64,000 bases of DNA from Branchipolynoe longqiensis (GCA_030323885.1 CM059190.1:107351590-107415589), one strand, 5' to 3'; numbered from the stretch's first letter, positions 1 to 10,524 are shown. The notes: generated by a model not told the origin, from the sequence alone. Translations and numbers: made by a program.

Positions 1-803
1 GTGAGTGAAAGAGTGCCAGTGCGTGAAAGAATGTCAGTGCGTGAAAGTGTGTCAGTGCGTGAAAGTGTGTCAGTGCGTGACTATGAGTGTATGCTTTTGT
101 GGGTTGGTGAGAGTGTGAGAGTGGGTGAGTGGGTGAGCGTGAGTGTGCGAATGTATGAGCGAGAGTATGTATGTGCGTAAATGCATGAGAGTGGGTGAGA
201 GTATGGGTGTGAGTGTGTGAGTGTGGATAGGTGTGTGTGCATGAGTGTGCATAGCTACTAGTGTGTGTGAATGTGTGCGAGGGTGAGAGTGTGTGAGAGT
301 GTGTGAGAGTGTGTGTGAGTATGTGAGTGTGTGTGAGTGTGTGCGTGTGTGTGTGAGAGTGTGTGTGAGTGTGTGTGAGTGTGTGAGTGTGTAAGAGTAT
401 GTGAGAGTGTGTGAGTGTGTGTGAGTGTGTGTGTGAGTGTGTGTGAGTGTGTGAGAGTGTGTGAGAGTGTGTGTGTGAGTGTGTGAGAGTGTGTGAGTGT
501 GTGAGAGTGTGTGAGTGTGTGAGAGTTTGTGAGAGTGTGAGAGTGTGTGAGAGTGTGTGAGAGTGTGTGAGAGTGTGTGAAAGTGTGTGAGAGTGTGTGA
601 GAGTGTGAGAGTGTGTGAGTGTGTGAGAGTGTGTGTGAGTGTGTGAGAGTGTGTGTGAGTGTGTGTGTGAGTGTGGGAGAGTGTGTGAGAGTGTGGGAGT
701 GTGAGAGTGTGTGAGAGTGTGATAATGTGTGAGGGTGAGAGTTGTGTGTGAGTGTGTGTGAGTGTGTCGGAGTGTGTGGGAGAGTGTGGGAGAGTGTGAC
801 GAG
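1..803. repeat. (GTGTGAGAGTGT)n microsatellite tract
   Basis: About 800 bp of mixed GTGTGA, GAGTGT and GTGTGT units, with no stable higher period. Long frames through it on the minus strand read Thr/His/Ser/Leu and are by-products of the repeat. Confidence 0.95.
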
Positions 804-1063
804 GATCTACCACCTGTAAGGCACAGAACACACGTGATCTATGCGACAAGTGGGCACAGAAGATCCGACCGCCCCCGTCCCCGACCCCGCCCCTCCCCGT
901 CCCCTCCTCGCCCCCATCCTTCACCCCCTCCCCCACCCGCGCCCCCCGCCCCCTGGAGGGGTTCGGTGTTCCTTCCCTCCCCATTATCCCATGAACCTAT
1001 CCCCTTACACTGCGTCATACCCGACTTACCAGCAGGCGCCGACTATGGTCTGCCTCTCCCTGA
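804..1063. other. C-rich spacer, no gene seen
   Basis: A short unique piece (804-870), then a C/CG-rich stretch (871-960) and unique sequence up to a poly-C run at about 1068. No coding signal recognised. Confidence 0.6.
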
Positions 1064-1665
1064 CAGCCCCCCCCCCCCCCCCTGACACTGACAGCCTCCG
1101 CCTGACAGCCTCCCCCTGACACTGACAGTCTCCCCCTGACAGCTTCCCCCTGACACTGACAGCCTCTCCCTGTCAGCCTCCCCTTGACACTGACAGCCTC
1201 CCCCTGACAGCCCCCCCCCTGACACTGACAGCCTCCCTCTGACAGCCTCCCCCAGCCTCCCCCTGACAGCCTCCCCACTGACAGCCTCCCCTGACAGCCT
1301 CCCCCTGACACTGACAGCCTCCTCACTGACAGCCTCCCCACTGACAGCCTCCCCCTGACAGCCTCCCCCTGACACTGACAGCCTCCCCCTGACAGCCTCC
1401 CCCTGACACTGACAGCCTCCCTCTGACAGCCTCCTCACTGACAGCCTCCTCACTGATAGCCTCCCCACTGACCTCCTCCCCCTGATAGCCTCCTCACTGA
1501 CACCCTCTCCACTAACAACCTCCCCCTGGCAGCCTCCCCCTGACAGCATCCCCTTGACACTATCCCCCTGACAGCTTCTTCCTGAGAGCCTCCTCCCTGA
1601 CAGCCCCCCCCCCCCCCCCCTTGACAGCCTCCCCTGACAGCCTCCCCCTGAGTCTCTTCCCTGAC
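1064..1665. repeat. Minisatellite based on CCTCCCCCTGACACTGACAG
   Basis: Alternating short (CCTCCCCCTGACAG) and long units with the extra ACTGAC, about 30 units, drifting toward 1600. Two poly-C runs lie at its edges. The frames on the minus strand are Gly/Gln/Ser-rich artefacts. Confidence 0.93.
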
Positions 1666-1689
1666 AGCCAACCCAAAACACTTACTGAC

Positions 1690-1790
1690 AAACCGAACTT
1701 AGATACTGCTACACATCTTAGGACTGTCTTGTTACAAACAAGGGTTACTAAGTCAATTTAATGAACCCTGAAGCCTATCAAGTCCACAAT
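1690..1790 (-). mobile_element. MITE-F fragment
   Basis: Contains AACTTAGATACTG and TACTAAGTCAATTTAATGAA, words diagnostic of MITE-F in its minus orientation (compare 28885-29325). Both ends are missing. Confidence 0.5.
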
Positions 1791-1816
1791 TCATTATACT
1801 TCTGTGATTGCATGTG

Positions 1817-1965
1817 TTCCTTGGCGTGGCGGGTTGGTGGCGGGTACAGACGGCGCTCAGCCCGGCACCAGCACCCGGGACGTGGCGGGTTTGGTGGCGG
1901 GTACAGACAGCGGCTCAGCCCGGCACCAGCGCCCGGCCAGGGGCGAGTTGGTGGCGGGTCTCCCG
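1817..1965. repeat. About 66-bp tandem repeat, 2.3 copies
   Basis: GGCGGGTACAGACGGCGCTC and CAGCCCGGCACCAGCACCC recur with a few changes. GC-rich. Confidence 0.8.
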
Positions 1966-2007
1966 ATCTGTGCACTCTGCTTGTCCCCCTTCTAAACCCC
2001 GGTGAAT

Positions 2008-2140
2008 GTGAATAAAACCGAGGTTTTGCACTGCGCGTATCGGCAAACTCAGTGGCAGTGTGCCGTCGTTCTGCAGCCAAGCTGCGCACGCATACGCGAT
2101 GTTTGTAAACATTGAAAGGCATCTATGGTCCGTCTCGAAA
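2008..2140 (+). repeat. Dispersed repeat, same family as 47345-47650
   Basis: ATAAAACCGAGGTTTTGCAC, GTATCGGCAAACTCAGTG, CTGCAGCCAAGCTGCG and TGTTTGTAAACATTGAAAGG recur at 47345-47400 and 47540-47660. Its class is unknown. Confidence 0.75.
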
Positions 2141-2149
2141 TCCCCCACT

Positions 2150-2624
2150 TTACTGTTTCCCGCAGGGTCCAGCACCCCCCCCCCCCCCACCCCCACCCCC
2201 ACCCCCACCACACACACATCCGGGTCCCTGTGGTCCCAATCCTCACAGCCCTGCAATCACCTCTCGCTTCTCCCGGTCCCTTCTCTGCTGGTCCCGATGG
2301 GATCCTCCGCCCGCCCCCTCCCTCCCCCTTCCCCCTGCCCCCTCCCCCCGCCCCACACCCGCTGGTCCCAGCGCCCCGTTACGGGCGCCCATGTAAGACA
2401 CCCATCCCGCTGGGTGACAACTTAATGAGGTGCGCGCGCAGCATGGGGCCGTTGACCCCACGTGGCCCCGGCGGATACGGACACCGCGACCCGGCGTCCT
2501 GCGCATCTTTCCCTCCCGGCATGCACCTGGGCGTCAGGGGCCCGCTGCACCAAACACCCGCCGACCGACCCGAGAGTCGCGGCGGGGAACGCAGGGCCGC
2601 AGGGCCGGCTTTGTTGGTCGTCAA
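2150..2624. other. C-rich and GC-rich unique region, no gene identified
   Basis: Poly-C followed by (CCCCCA)n at 2176-2210, then GC-rich DNA with several short frames in both directions, none with a recognisable domain. Confidence 0.5.
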
Positions 2625-3310
2625 TGGGCGTGTGTGGGGGTGGGGGTGGGGCGTAGGTTGTTGTGGGGGCTGGGTGGAGGTTGATGTAGGGGTAGAGGAT
2701 ATAGTGTGCATAGTTGTTGTGGACTAGATCGATGTGTGTGATGAGTGCGTGGGGATGGATGTGGGGGTAGATGTGGAATGAAAATGGATGGTGGATATGT
2801 GGGTAGATATGGGTGTGGATGTGGTAGTGAATGAGGGGGTAGAGGTGGGGTAGATGTGGGGTGAATGTGGGTGGAGCATGTGGGGGTAGATGTGTCGGTG
2901 GATGTGATGTGAGTGTGGAGGTGGATGTGAGGATGGATGTGTGGGTGAATGTGGAGGGGTGAATGTGGGGGTGGGGTGGCCTATGGAGTACCTGAGAAAT
3001 GGGACCTCCCATCACCAGGTAGGCGGTGTACCTGTGGGTGGTCGATGTGGGTGGTTGATGTGTGGGTGAATGTGGAGGGGTGAATGTGGGGTGGGCGTGG
3101 CCTATGCAGGACCTGAGAGATGGGCCCTCCTATCACCAGGTGGGCGGCGTACCTGTGGGTGGTAGACATTGGGGTGGTCGATGTGGGTGTAGATGTGGGG
3201 GTGAATGTGGGGTTGATGTGCGGGTGAGGGTGAATGTGGGGTGGGAGTGTGGGCAGCAGAGACTTGGGCCATCCCCCACAAGGAGTGGGGGTGCCCGTGG
3301 GTGGTGAATG
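2625..3310. repeat. Degenerate GT/GGG-rich array with an embedded duplication
   Basis: Units of the type GTGGATGTGGGGGTAGAT dominate. A block of about 95 bp (GGTGAATGTGGAGGGGTGAA ... CACCAGGTAGGCGG) occurs at about 2945-3040 and again at 3062-3155. Poly-C/CA follows at 3323-3355. Confidence 0.85.
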
Positions 3311-3609
3311 TGGGGTAACATACCCCCCCCCCCCCCCCCACACACACACACCCACAAGGCGGGTGGCGGCCGGCGCCCCTTTGAGGTCGTCCCATTATCT
3401 GTGATGTGGCTAGGGTAGAATAGAAAGTACATCAGTGGGTGGACGTTCAATGTACACACCAGGGGCCTCCCTCGTTAAAACCGTGTTCCCTTTGTGTGTG
3501 GGTGTGTGGGTATGTGGGTGTGTGGGGGGGGGGGGCGTAAAGGGGATGCTACGTAACCACTGAACCGTCCCTCCTACTCTTACACTCTCTATGTACCTGT
3601 TGCTGCTCG

Positions 3610-3770
3610 GCGCTTGTCGTTATGAGATCAGGACAGGGACTGGGCTCAGTGTCAGGATAATGTGACTGTGTGGGACATCAGGTCATGGTGCCGGCGGCCT
3701 GATTTCCCAGTGGGGCAACACTATAAAGTTGCCATGAGTGTGTGCTGTCACAAGTCGGCGCACATCCTGG
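3610..3770 (+). mobile_element. SINE-A fragment
   Basis: Matches the SINE-A body: GGCTCAGTGTCAGGATAATG, GGTCATGGTGCCGGCGGCCT, ATTTCCCAGTGGGGCAACAC, TATAAAGTTGCCATGAG. The tRNA-like head and 3' tail are missing. Confidence 0.82.
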
Positions 3771-4056
3771 TATGGCCTAGGGTCTTACTGGGGTGTAAAA
3801 CTACACCAATCACCCAGCCTCCCCCGGCCCTCTCAGAGTACTGTGGTTGGGCTCTTAGGCTGCTCTTTTCCTTCCCCCCCCCCCCCCCCCCCCCCGCCCC
3901 CCAATTCCTCTGTTCACTACCCATCAGAAGCCAACTCCCGACCACATGAGACTGCTTTCAGCGGTGCCCATTCAGTGTTCCAGATTTGCAGCCTTCAGCG
4001 CACCAACGCGACTGAAAACTCCCCAAAAACAAAAAAACAAACATCTATGTACATCC
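3771..4056. other. Unique sequence with a poly-C tract of about 26 nt (3870-3896)
   Basis: No domain-bearing frame seen. Confidence 0.5.
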
Positions 4057-4580
4057 ACACTTACTCACCCACACTCACACACACTCACACACACTCACAC
4101 ACACTCACATACCCACACACACACATCCATACATCCCTTCAGCTGGGAAGAACTGCACAGATGAGTGAATCTGAGTGTGTGTCGATGTAACTGTCTGCAT
4201 GTGTAGGTGTGACTGTGTGTGTATTTGAGTGAATATGAGTGTGTGTAGATGTAACTGTGTGCATGAGTAGGTGTGACTGTGTTTGACTGTGAGTGTGTGT
4301 GTATGTGAGTGAATCTGAGTGTGTGTAAGTGTGATTGTGTGAGTGAGTGTAGGTGAGTCCACCTGAGTGTGGGGGAGTGACTGTGTGAATGTGAGTGTGT
4401 AAGTGTTACTGTGTGTGAGTGTGTAGTGTGTGAGTGTGTAGGTGAGTCCACCTGATTTTAGGGGAGTGACTGTGTGAATGTCAATGTGCAAGTGCTACTG
4501 TGTGTGAGTGTGTAGCTGAGTGCACCTGAGTGTGGGGGAGTGTGACTGTGTGAGTGTATATAAGTGCACATGAGTGTGGG
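4057..4580. repeat. CACACT microsatellite, then degenerate GTGTGAGTGTGTAGGTGTGA minisatellite
   Basis: 4057-4125 is (CACACT)n. 4160-4580 holds irregular units of about 20 to 75 bp, with a longer unit ending AGGTGAGTCCACCTGA repeated at 4350, 4440 and (as GTGCACCTGA) 4515. Confidence 0.85.
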
Positions 4581-4683
4581 TGAGTGCATGTCTCGGTTTA
4601 ACGAAGCTTCCCGTGGTGCTAACTTCCCACGTTGTGAGGTCTCAGCGCCACCTGTGGAGAAGTCGACCAATTACAGTCGTCTG

Positions 4684-4815
4684 TGGGGGGGGGGGGGGGG
4701 GCTGTTAATGTTGGATCCCGGACGGCCCTGGGTGGAGCTGTCCCACTGTGAGGTGGGGCGAGGCGGGGCGGGGCGGGGCGGGGAGGCGGGGCGGGGCGGG
4801 GTGAGGCGGGGCCGG
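4684..4815. repeat. Poly-G (17 nt) and (GGGGC)n tract
   Basis: 4685-4701 is a G run. 4748-4812 is GGGGC/GAGGC repeated, strongly G-quadruplex-prone. Confidence 0.85.
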
Positions 4816-4867
4816 CTAGACCCATAGCGGTGTGGGTGGGCTGCCCGTAATTGATATTAAAATGGTA

Positions 4868-5172
4868 CATACAATCCGAGGGTTTTCAATTTCTGCCTTA
4901 ATTTTTAGATAAATATATTAGGTTGATCGTTATGATTTAGTTTGACGTCATTTTCAATTTAAATGGTGAACTTTGGAAATAAATGCCGTGTAATCCCCTA
5001 AATATGTTTGGCCTGCACACAAAATCCCAGGACGCGGATTCTATTAAATGGGCTTAGTGTTCTTCCTATGCAATAACAACTGCTTAAGTGCAACAGCATC
5101 TGAGTTGTAATTGTAGGATCAAATCAGTGGTTTGGGTTTGAAAATGTTATGATTTCATCGGACTAGATAGTT
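4868..5172 (+). mobile_element. MITE-F copy, about 305 bp
   Basis: Left end ATACAATCCGAGGGTTTTCA, then AATTTCTGCC, GATAAATATATTAGGTTGAT and right end TTTCATCGGACTAGATAG. This is a diverged full-length-like copy of the family seen best at 25217-25567. Confidence 0.75.
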
Positions 5173-5215
5173 TTATGCAATGTAATTGTGAAAGTGTCCA
5201 CTATATGTTCATCTC

Positions 5216-5280
5216 TCCCTCTCACATACTCTCTCTTTCTCTTTCTCTCTCTCTCTCTCTTTCTCTTTCTCTCACATATA
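5216..5280. repeat. (CTCTTT)n polypyrimidine tract
   Basis: About 65 bp of CTCTTT/CTCTCT. Confidence 0.9.
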
Positions 5281-5401
5281 GTGCGGTTTTCCAGCACTAG
5301 CAGGTACATGGAGGCGCAGGAGGTGGCGCCACCAGTCAGGAGCATTTGGAGGAGGCAGTACAGCGTATTCGGTGCAATAAAATATATAACAACATAATTC
5401 C

Positions 5402-5447
5402 GTTCCACGCCTTTATACTCGCATAATGCGTTATACATCAGATATAT
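5402..5447 (-). repeat. Short dispersed repeat, GCTGTATAAGCCATTATAC type
   Basis: The minus strand reads TGATGTATAACGCATTATGC GAGTATAA, matching 30576-30611, 47071-47101, 63481-63511 and 63556-63583. Confidence 0.6.
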
Positions 5448-6250
5448 AATATCAACACAAACTAACATATATCAGAGAATATCTTCAAAGCAAGCACACG
5501 GTTTGATGAAGCAGACGCACCATATCTGCCCACACATGACTTTGACACCGGGGTGTCTTATGCCATCGAATGGCACTAGTGCCATACGAAGTTACCAGCA
5601 GCCAGCTCCATAGCAACCAGTAAGCACAGTTACTTGTTAGTGTGCCACTAAGTGTCAGCACACATATCTACAAAACAAACGACAGACTGCCCCCTGGCGG
5701 CATGAGTCAGAACCTGCCGGCCGGGTGGTTCAAGGGGGCCCCCGCCAGGAGGCGCCAGACTCCCACTCGGGCCTGTGTCTACAGGGTGGTGGGTTCGAGT
5801 CTCCCACTAATGAACCACCATGTGCACCAGGTTCCCAGAGTTGTGTGTGAGGAGGCCTACTTAGGTTTACATGATGACCGACCTACCTCTGACAAGTCAG
5901 GATCCATCATCATTTAAACCACACTCTGGCCTCCACCCCCACCCCTACCCTCCCCCACCCACCAACCCTCTACCCGCCCCACCACGCCCCCGCCCCCATG
6001 CCCCCACGCCCCCCACACGGAATCAGACAGTCGCGGTTCGGGCAAACGAAATGGTTGTCGATTTAGTCACAGCATTGTCAAAATGAAGTTTTTATCTTAA
6101 TACATCAAAAACCATCTATTTATCTCTTTTTGAACATCAAAAGTGAGCTGGTAATTGAGTGCTTTAAGCAGTCTGCACTCCGTGACCCCGTGACCTCAGC
6201 CCGCCCCGGGACACCAAGATGACACCCAGAACCCAGCACTCCGAACACCC
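5448..6250. other. Mostly unique sequence, no gene recognised
   Basis: 5700-5870 contains a B-box-like GGTGGGTTCGAGTCTCCCAC preceded by CGCCAGGAGGCGCC, perhaps an old tRNA-derived element. 5930-6020 is C-rich. Frames here are short and carry no domain. Confidence 0.45.
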
Positions 6251-6305
6251 CCGTCCTGATATGACCTTAGATGCTGCAAGAATGTAAAACCCCGACAACC
6301 AACTC
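6251..6305 (+). mobile_element. SINE-A 3'-end fragment
   Basis: CGTCCTGATATGACCTTAGA, TGCTGCAAGAATGTAAAACC and CAACCAAC match the SINE-A tail. Confidence 0.75.
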
Positions 6306-6416
6306 ACTCCGAATACAAGGCTCTGGTTCAGCCACCCTGCCTTCACACTCAAGCAAACAGACAACCACCAATTTCACCAAGGAAATGCCTGATTTTCGGG
6401 GAGGTATGTGCTGTAT

Positions 6417-7141
6417 GATGTATCTGGGTATGCAGGTATTGCAGGTATTGCAATACCTCAGGGAGTTTGATGCCACTGCCCTGCAGAGTTGTAAACCACT
6501 GCCTTGTGGTACAGGTTCTTGACAGAACCGAAGGCTAAAGCTAGCATTCCTTACACGTGGTATGCAGCATGCAAATGCGGCATGCAGCATACGGCATGCG
6601 AACGGGCTGATTCCTTTCACCCACACCCACATGCACACCAACACATAGTGTCAGGTTTCTCTACCACTGTTTTCTATGGCAAACGCAGCAGCATTCGCAT
6701 TCGCATGCCGCACCGATGGCTACATGGACTGATTCAGTTGCCGCATTCGCATTTGCATTCACATTCGCATTCGGACGTATGGAAGCACCCCTATTCACTT
6801 AGATGCTTTTAGATTTTTTGCCGCATTCACATTCGCATGCCGCATACCGTGTGTAAGGAATGTAGCCTTAAGGGAGCAAACCGTGAACAGAAAACCATGT
6901 CACTGTGGCAGCATCAAGGGCAGTTGATGTATGGAACTCCCAACATCTCTCGACCAGCCACTGCAGAGACAAATAGTTTTGCGCCTCTCTGGACATGTTC
7001 TTGCTGGTGTGAAACTTCTATTTACTCCCCGAGAGAGTGCCGCTGGTAACTTGCAAAAGCCGGCAGCACTTCAACACTTTTGCAGGCAGCTTTCATGAAA
7101 TGGAAAGCAGTCTTTGTCACATCGCGACCGCCAGCATGATG
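6417..7141 (+). mobile_element. RTX retroposon copy 1, with 11-bp TSD, split by a MITE
   Basis: It is flanked by ATGTGCTGTAT at 6406-6416 and 7142-7152. It carries the family's 5' GCAGGTATT units, the palindrome AGGTATTGCAATACCT, the shared body and a short (ATG)n tail. A TIR element at about 6537-6862 interrupts it. No reading frame worth calling as a gene survives. Confidence 0.8.
6537..6862. mobile_element. MITE inserted in RTX copy 1
   Basis: The ends form an inverted repeat: left CATTCCTTACACGTGGTATG, right (reverse complement) CATTCCTTACACACGGTATG, continuing about 10 bp more. The interior has (GCATTC)n-like tracts. Other RTX copies run straight through here (GGCTAAGGGAGC), so they serve as empty sites. 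The exact border and TSD are ambiguous (TAG or a longer duplicated GGCTAA). Confidence 0.7.
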
Positions 7142-7152
7142 ATGTGCTGTAT

Positions 7153-7540
7153 CTCTGAGGTGGACACAGCTTTATGTGTGTTTTATGTTGGCGCCTGTTT
7201 GTGCTGGATAAGGCTCGTTCTGGGCGAGTTCCGTGGTTTATGTTAATAATGCCTGAAGGTCATGTGGCGGGATGGACCCTGCTAGCCCCCGGCCGTTCCC
7301 GGCGTGACACGAGGCCACGCAGAGGTCGCGCAGAGGTCATTGCCAGTCACCTGGCGGTCACTAGGCGCGTCACAAGTCACGTGGTGCCAGAGAATGTCAC
7401 GTGGTTACCCAGAATGCCCAGCAGGCTCTGCTCTCAGAGTGCTTGTATGTGTTTGTAAGTTTTACATCGTGTCAGCTCAAACCGTGATATTAATAGACGG
7501 CCTGTCACCATTTTGTGAAAGTGGACAGTTTATTGTCGCA
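7153..7540. other. Unique sequence with clustered GTCAC/CACGTG words
   Basis: 7330-7405 contains several GTCAC words, two of them full CACGTG E-boxes (about 7379 and 7398). No gene is seen, and any regulatory role is speculative. Confidence 0.4.
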
Positions 7541-8158
7541 AGGACAGGTACTCATGTAGGCGACATTGTGTACCTGTAACTAGGTCTGTATCCCGTATCA
7601 AGGAAAGGTACTCATGTAGGCAACATTGTGTACCTGTAACTAGGTCTGTATCCTGTATCAAGGACAGGTACTGATGTAGGCAACATTGTGTACCTGTAAC
7701 TAGGTCTGTATCCTGTATCAAGGACAGGTACTGATGTAGGCAACATTGTGTACCTGTAACTAGGTCTGTATCCTGTATCAAGGAGAGGTACTCACGTAGG
7801 CAACATTGTGTACCTGTAACTAGGTCTGTATCCTGTATCAAGGACAGGTACTGATGTAGGCGACATTGTGTACCTGTAACTAGGTCTGTATCCTGTATCA
7901 AGGGCAGGTACTCATGTAGCCGACATTCTGTACCTGTAACTAGGTCTGTATCCTGTATCAAGGACAGGTACTGATGTAGGCGACATTGTGTACCTGTAAC
8001 TAGGTCTGTATCCTGTATCAAGGACAGGTAGTGATGTAGGCAACATTGTGTACCTGTAACTAGGTATGTATCCTGTATCACGGACAGGTACTCATGTAGG
8101 CGACATTGTGTACCTGTAACTAGGTGTGTATCCTGTATCAAGGACAGGTACTGATGCA
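7541..8158. repeat. 60-bp tandem repeat, about 10 units
   Basis: The unit contains AAGGACAGGTACTCATGTAG, GCGACATTGTGTACCTGTAA and CTAGGTCTGTATCCTGTATC. Units are very similar. Because 60 is divisible by 3, one minus-strand frame stays open throughout (about 20 residues per unit, LIQDTDLVTGTQC). Differences between units change amino acids (Arg/Cys, Glu/Gln), which argues against coding selection. Confidence 0.95.
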
Positions 8159-8159
8159 T

Positions 8160-8477
8160 CTAGTCTGCTGTAACAAGGTATTCTGTTGTGTGGTATAACT
8201 AAGTATAAGTATATTATGTAAATATTATTCTGGGAACGTTCTAGAAGGTATTGGTTGGTACTGGTGGAGCTGCCTGGAATGCACCCGAGTCTGTGTTAAT
8301 GGTGGTGCATTGGTCAGCCTGGGGGTATATAGCTGGTGGAAGAGGTGCCAGAGGCCAGTTGGTCACAGGAATCTTGTTTTATCTACTAGTGGTGACGTCA
8401 TTCACTGTACCATATATTTCATACATAACCCACAATAGTACAAGAGTGAACTCGCCCGGGTAAAGGTCCCTGTCCTT
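8160..8477. other. Unique sequence, no gene seen
   Basis: No conserved frame, repeat or RNA motif recognised. Confidence 0.4.
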
Positions 8478-8628
8478 CTAGTTCAGCCCTTCCTGGTACA
8501 TACACCACATAGCACCACGCACACAACCACGTTGTAGGCAGTGTCAGTATCATAACGTGTACAAGTGTGCCTAGGTTCTGCCCTACCTGGTACATACACA
8601 CCATAGAACCATACACACAACCACGATG
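8478..8628. repeat. Imperfect direct duplication, unit of about 100 bp
   Basis: CCTGGTACATACACCACATA and CACACAACCACGTTGTAG recur as CCTGGTACATACACACCATA and CACACAACCACGATGTAG. Confidence 0.75.
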
Positions 8629-8929
8629 TAGCGTGCATTTCGCAGTCTTCACCGTGCACAGGGCACTGCACGGTACATTTGGCACGGTCGTACCTCCATA
8701 CCTATACACGAGGCAGCAGAGAACAATGCGTTACGGCATCTCGTGGGTCGTCGCTGATTCGCGTTTAAGTGATGCCCCTTTGAATGATGCCCATTTGAGT
8801 GATGCCCCGCCCCGTCTCACTCACAGTGAGGGGGCGGGTTGTGTCAACAGTGACTGAGTTAGTCAGGGTTGCCGGACACAATGCAACCAGCGTTAACTCG
8901 CCCTCATTATCCGGGCATTACCCGGCACA
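8629..8929. other. Unique sequence, no gene seen
   Basis: It contains three near-copies of GAGTGATGCCC (about 8770-8810). Nothing else is notable. Confidence 0.4.
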
Positions 8930-9110
8930 GCAGACACGGACACGCATACGGACATGTATACGGACACGTCTACGGCCATGGATAAGTCCCTGAACACGGA
9001 CAGTGGCACGGACACGGACAAGTCCCTGAACACATCCGCGAAGTCGGACATGGAGACGTCCACGAATACGCCAAGATGTCTGTCCATGGAGAAGTCAACG
9101 GACATGTTCA
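8930..9110. repeat. Degenerate ACGGACA-type minisatellite
   Basis: ACACGGACA-type words and AAGTCCCTGAACAC repeat irregularly. A poly-C run of about 15 follows at 9127. Confidence 0.8.
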
Positions 9111-9294
9111 CCATTGCGTGGCCAGCCCCCCCCCCCCCCCCCACCACAACCCCCTTAATACTTTTGCCCATTTTACCAAATCACGACACCTTTTTTTCTC
9201 TTTACAAACTATTACACAAAAAGGTACTTCGTACCCACAGTCAACTCCACTATCAACCTACACAATGTAAACTATGCATCCACATAAAGCATAT

Positions 9295-9614
9295 GTAGTG
9301 GTCTGCACTGACCTCTCAGGCAAGGAGCCGCATATACAGGTAGGCGTGGGTAGTGTGGTGATATCAGGGAGCCTAGGTGGTGTAATGGTTAGCACATTGG
9401 TCTGGAATGCAAAGAGATGTGGGTTCGAGTCCTGCTGTAGACACATTTTTTCCCATTTTCATCACCCCCACAAGACTGGTTGCCATGACCATGATCCTGT
9501 ACAAGCTAGGCGGTGCATAGTTGTTGAACCGACCCTGTGTATGTATATGTAAGTGCATTGTCTGTGTGTATGTAATTGTAAGCATCAAAAGGCTTATAAT
9601 TCCAGGGGGACGAG
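9295..9614 (+). mobile_element. SINE-C copy 1
   Basis: The tRNA-like head is GCCTAGGTGGTGTAATGGTT (A box) and GGGTTCGAGTCCTGC (B box). The left part is GTGGTCTGCACTGACCTCTC, and the tail contains CATCACCCCCAC. It is followed directly by a second copy. Confidence 0.8.
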
Positions 9615-9800
9615 TGTAGTGGTCTGCACTAATCTCTCAGGCAAGAAACCACAAATACAGGTAGATGTGGGTAGTATGGTGATATCAGAGAGCCTAGGTG
9701 GTGTAATGGTTAGCACACTGGCCCGGAATGCAAAGTGATGTGGGTTCGAGTCCCGCTCTAGGCACAATATTTCCCATTTTCATCACCCCCACGACACATA
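9615..9800 (+). mobile_element. SINE-C copy 2 (tandem)
   Basis: Repeats GTAGTGGTCTGCACTAATCT, GCCTAGGTGGTGTAATGGTT and GGGTTCGAGTCCCGC. It ends after CATCACCCCCACGA. The head-to-tail arrangement suggests a dimer unit or local duplication. Confidence 0.8.
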
Positions 9801-9887
9801 CATAACTGTAAACGGTGTTTGTGTTTGGTCTAATAATGAGACGACTGTAGCACATATGACTTTACTCGCGTTACCCTATAGGTAATA

Positions 9888-9932
9888 CTGTAATGTGTTT
9901 ATGTACATAACTCTGACTGTATCGTAATAATG
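9888..9932 (-). repeat. Third copy of the exon-end/donor repeat, split off by RTX
   Basis: The plus strand AGGTAATACTGTAATGTG and TTTATGTACATAACTCTG matches the units at 10380-10500. It ends in ATCGTAATAATG, the left target-site duplication of the RTX insertion at 9933-10354. Array continuity resumes at 10367. Confidence 0.75.
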
Positions 9933-10354
9933 TTACGGGGTAACAGGGTATGCAGGTATTGCAATACCTCAGGGAGTTCGACGCCCCTGCCCTGCAGAGT
10001 TGTAAACCACTGCCTTGTGGTACAGGTTCTTGACAGAACTGAAGGCAAACCTTAAACAGAAAACCATGTCACTGTGGCAGCATTAAGGGCAATTGATGTA
10101 TGGAACTCCCAACATCTCCCGACCAGCCACTGCAGGGACAAATAGTTTTGTGCCTGTCTGGACATGTTTTTGCCGGTGTGAAACCTCTATTTGCTCCCTG
10201 AGAGAGTGCCGCTGGTAACTTGCAGAAGGCAGCAGAACTTCAACACTTTTGCAGACAGCTTTGATGAAATGTACAACCGCACAAGTGGCAGTCAAGTAAT
10301 GAAAGCAGTCTTTGTCGCATCACGACTGACAGCATGATGATGATGATGATGATG
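9933..10354 (+). mobile_element. RTX retroposon copy 2, with 12-bp TSD
   Basis: It is flanked by ATCGTAATAATG at 9921-9932 and 10355-10366. It starts with GCAGGTATT units and the perfect palindrome AGGTATTGCAATACCT and ends in an (ATG)n tail. Body sequence matches the copies at 6417, 27553 and 62738. The variable-length TSD and simple-repeat tail indicate target-primed reverse transcription. It lacks the RT C-terminal segment kept in the copy at 62738. Confidence 0.82.
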
Positions 10355-10366
10355 ATCGTAATAATG

Positions 10367-10524
10367 GTACTGACATGACACGTGCAGGTAAAACTGTAAT
10401 GTGTTTATGTACATGATTCTGACTGTATCCTGATATTAATAATGGTACTGATGTGACACGTGCAGGTAATACTGTAATGTGTTTATGTATATAATTATGA
10501 GCATATCCTAATAGCGGTACTTAC
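10367..10524 (-). repeat. Tandem copies of the FGFRL1 exon end and donor (two units)
   Basis: Next to the exon on the intron side, 20 bases identical or nearly identical to the exon's last coding bases (CAGTATTACCTGCACGTGTC on the minus strand) recur at about 10455-10475 and 10377-10396. Each is followed by ACCATTATTA-type intron sequence. Spacing is 72 and 78 bp. The donor GTAAGT of the real exon is ATCAGT in one copy and GTCAGT in the other. A third, more decayed copy is at 9888-9932, separated by the RTX insertion. Confidence 0.85.

Noticed and set aside
70..984. Long Thr/His/Ser frame on the minus strand
   Set aside because: Translation of the GTGTGA microsatellite.
7541..8158. CRISPR-like regular repeat
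   Set aside because: Units are contiguous with no unique spacers, and the genome is eukaryotic. The same applies to every other array here.
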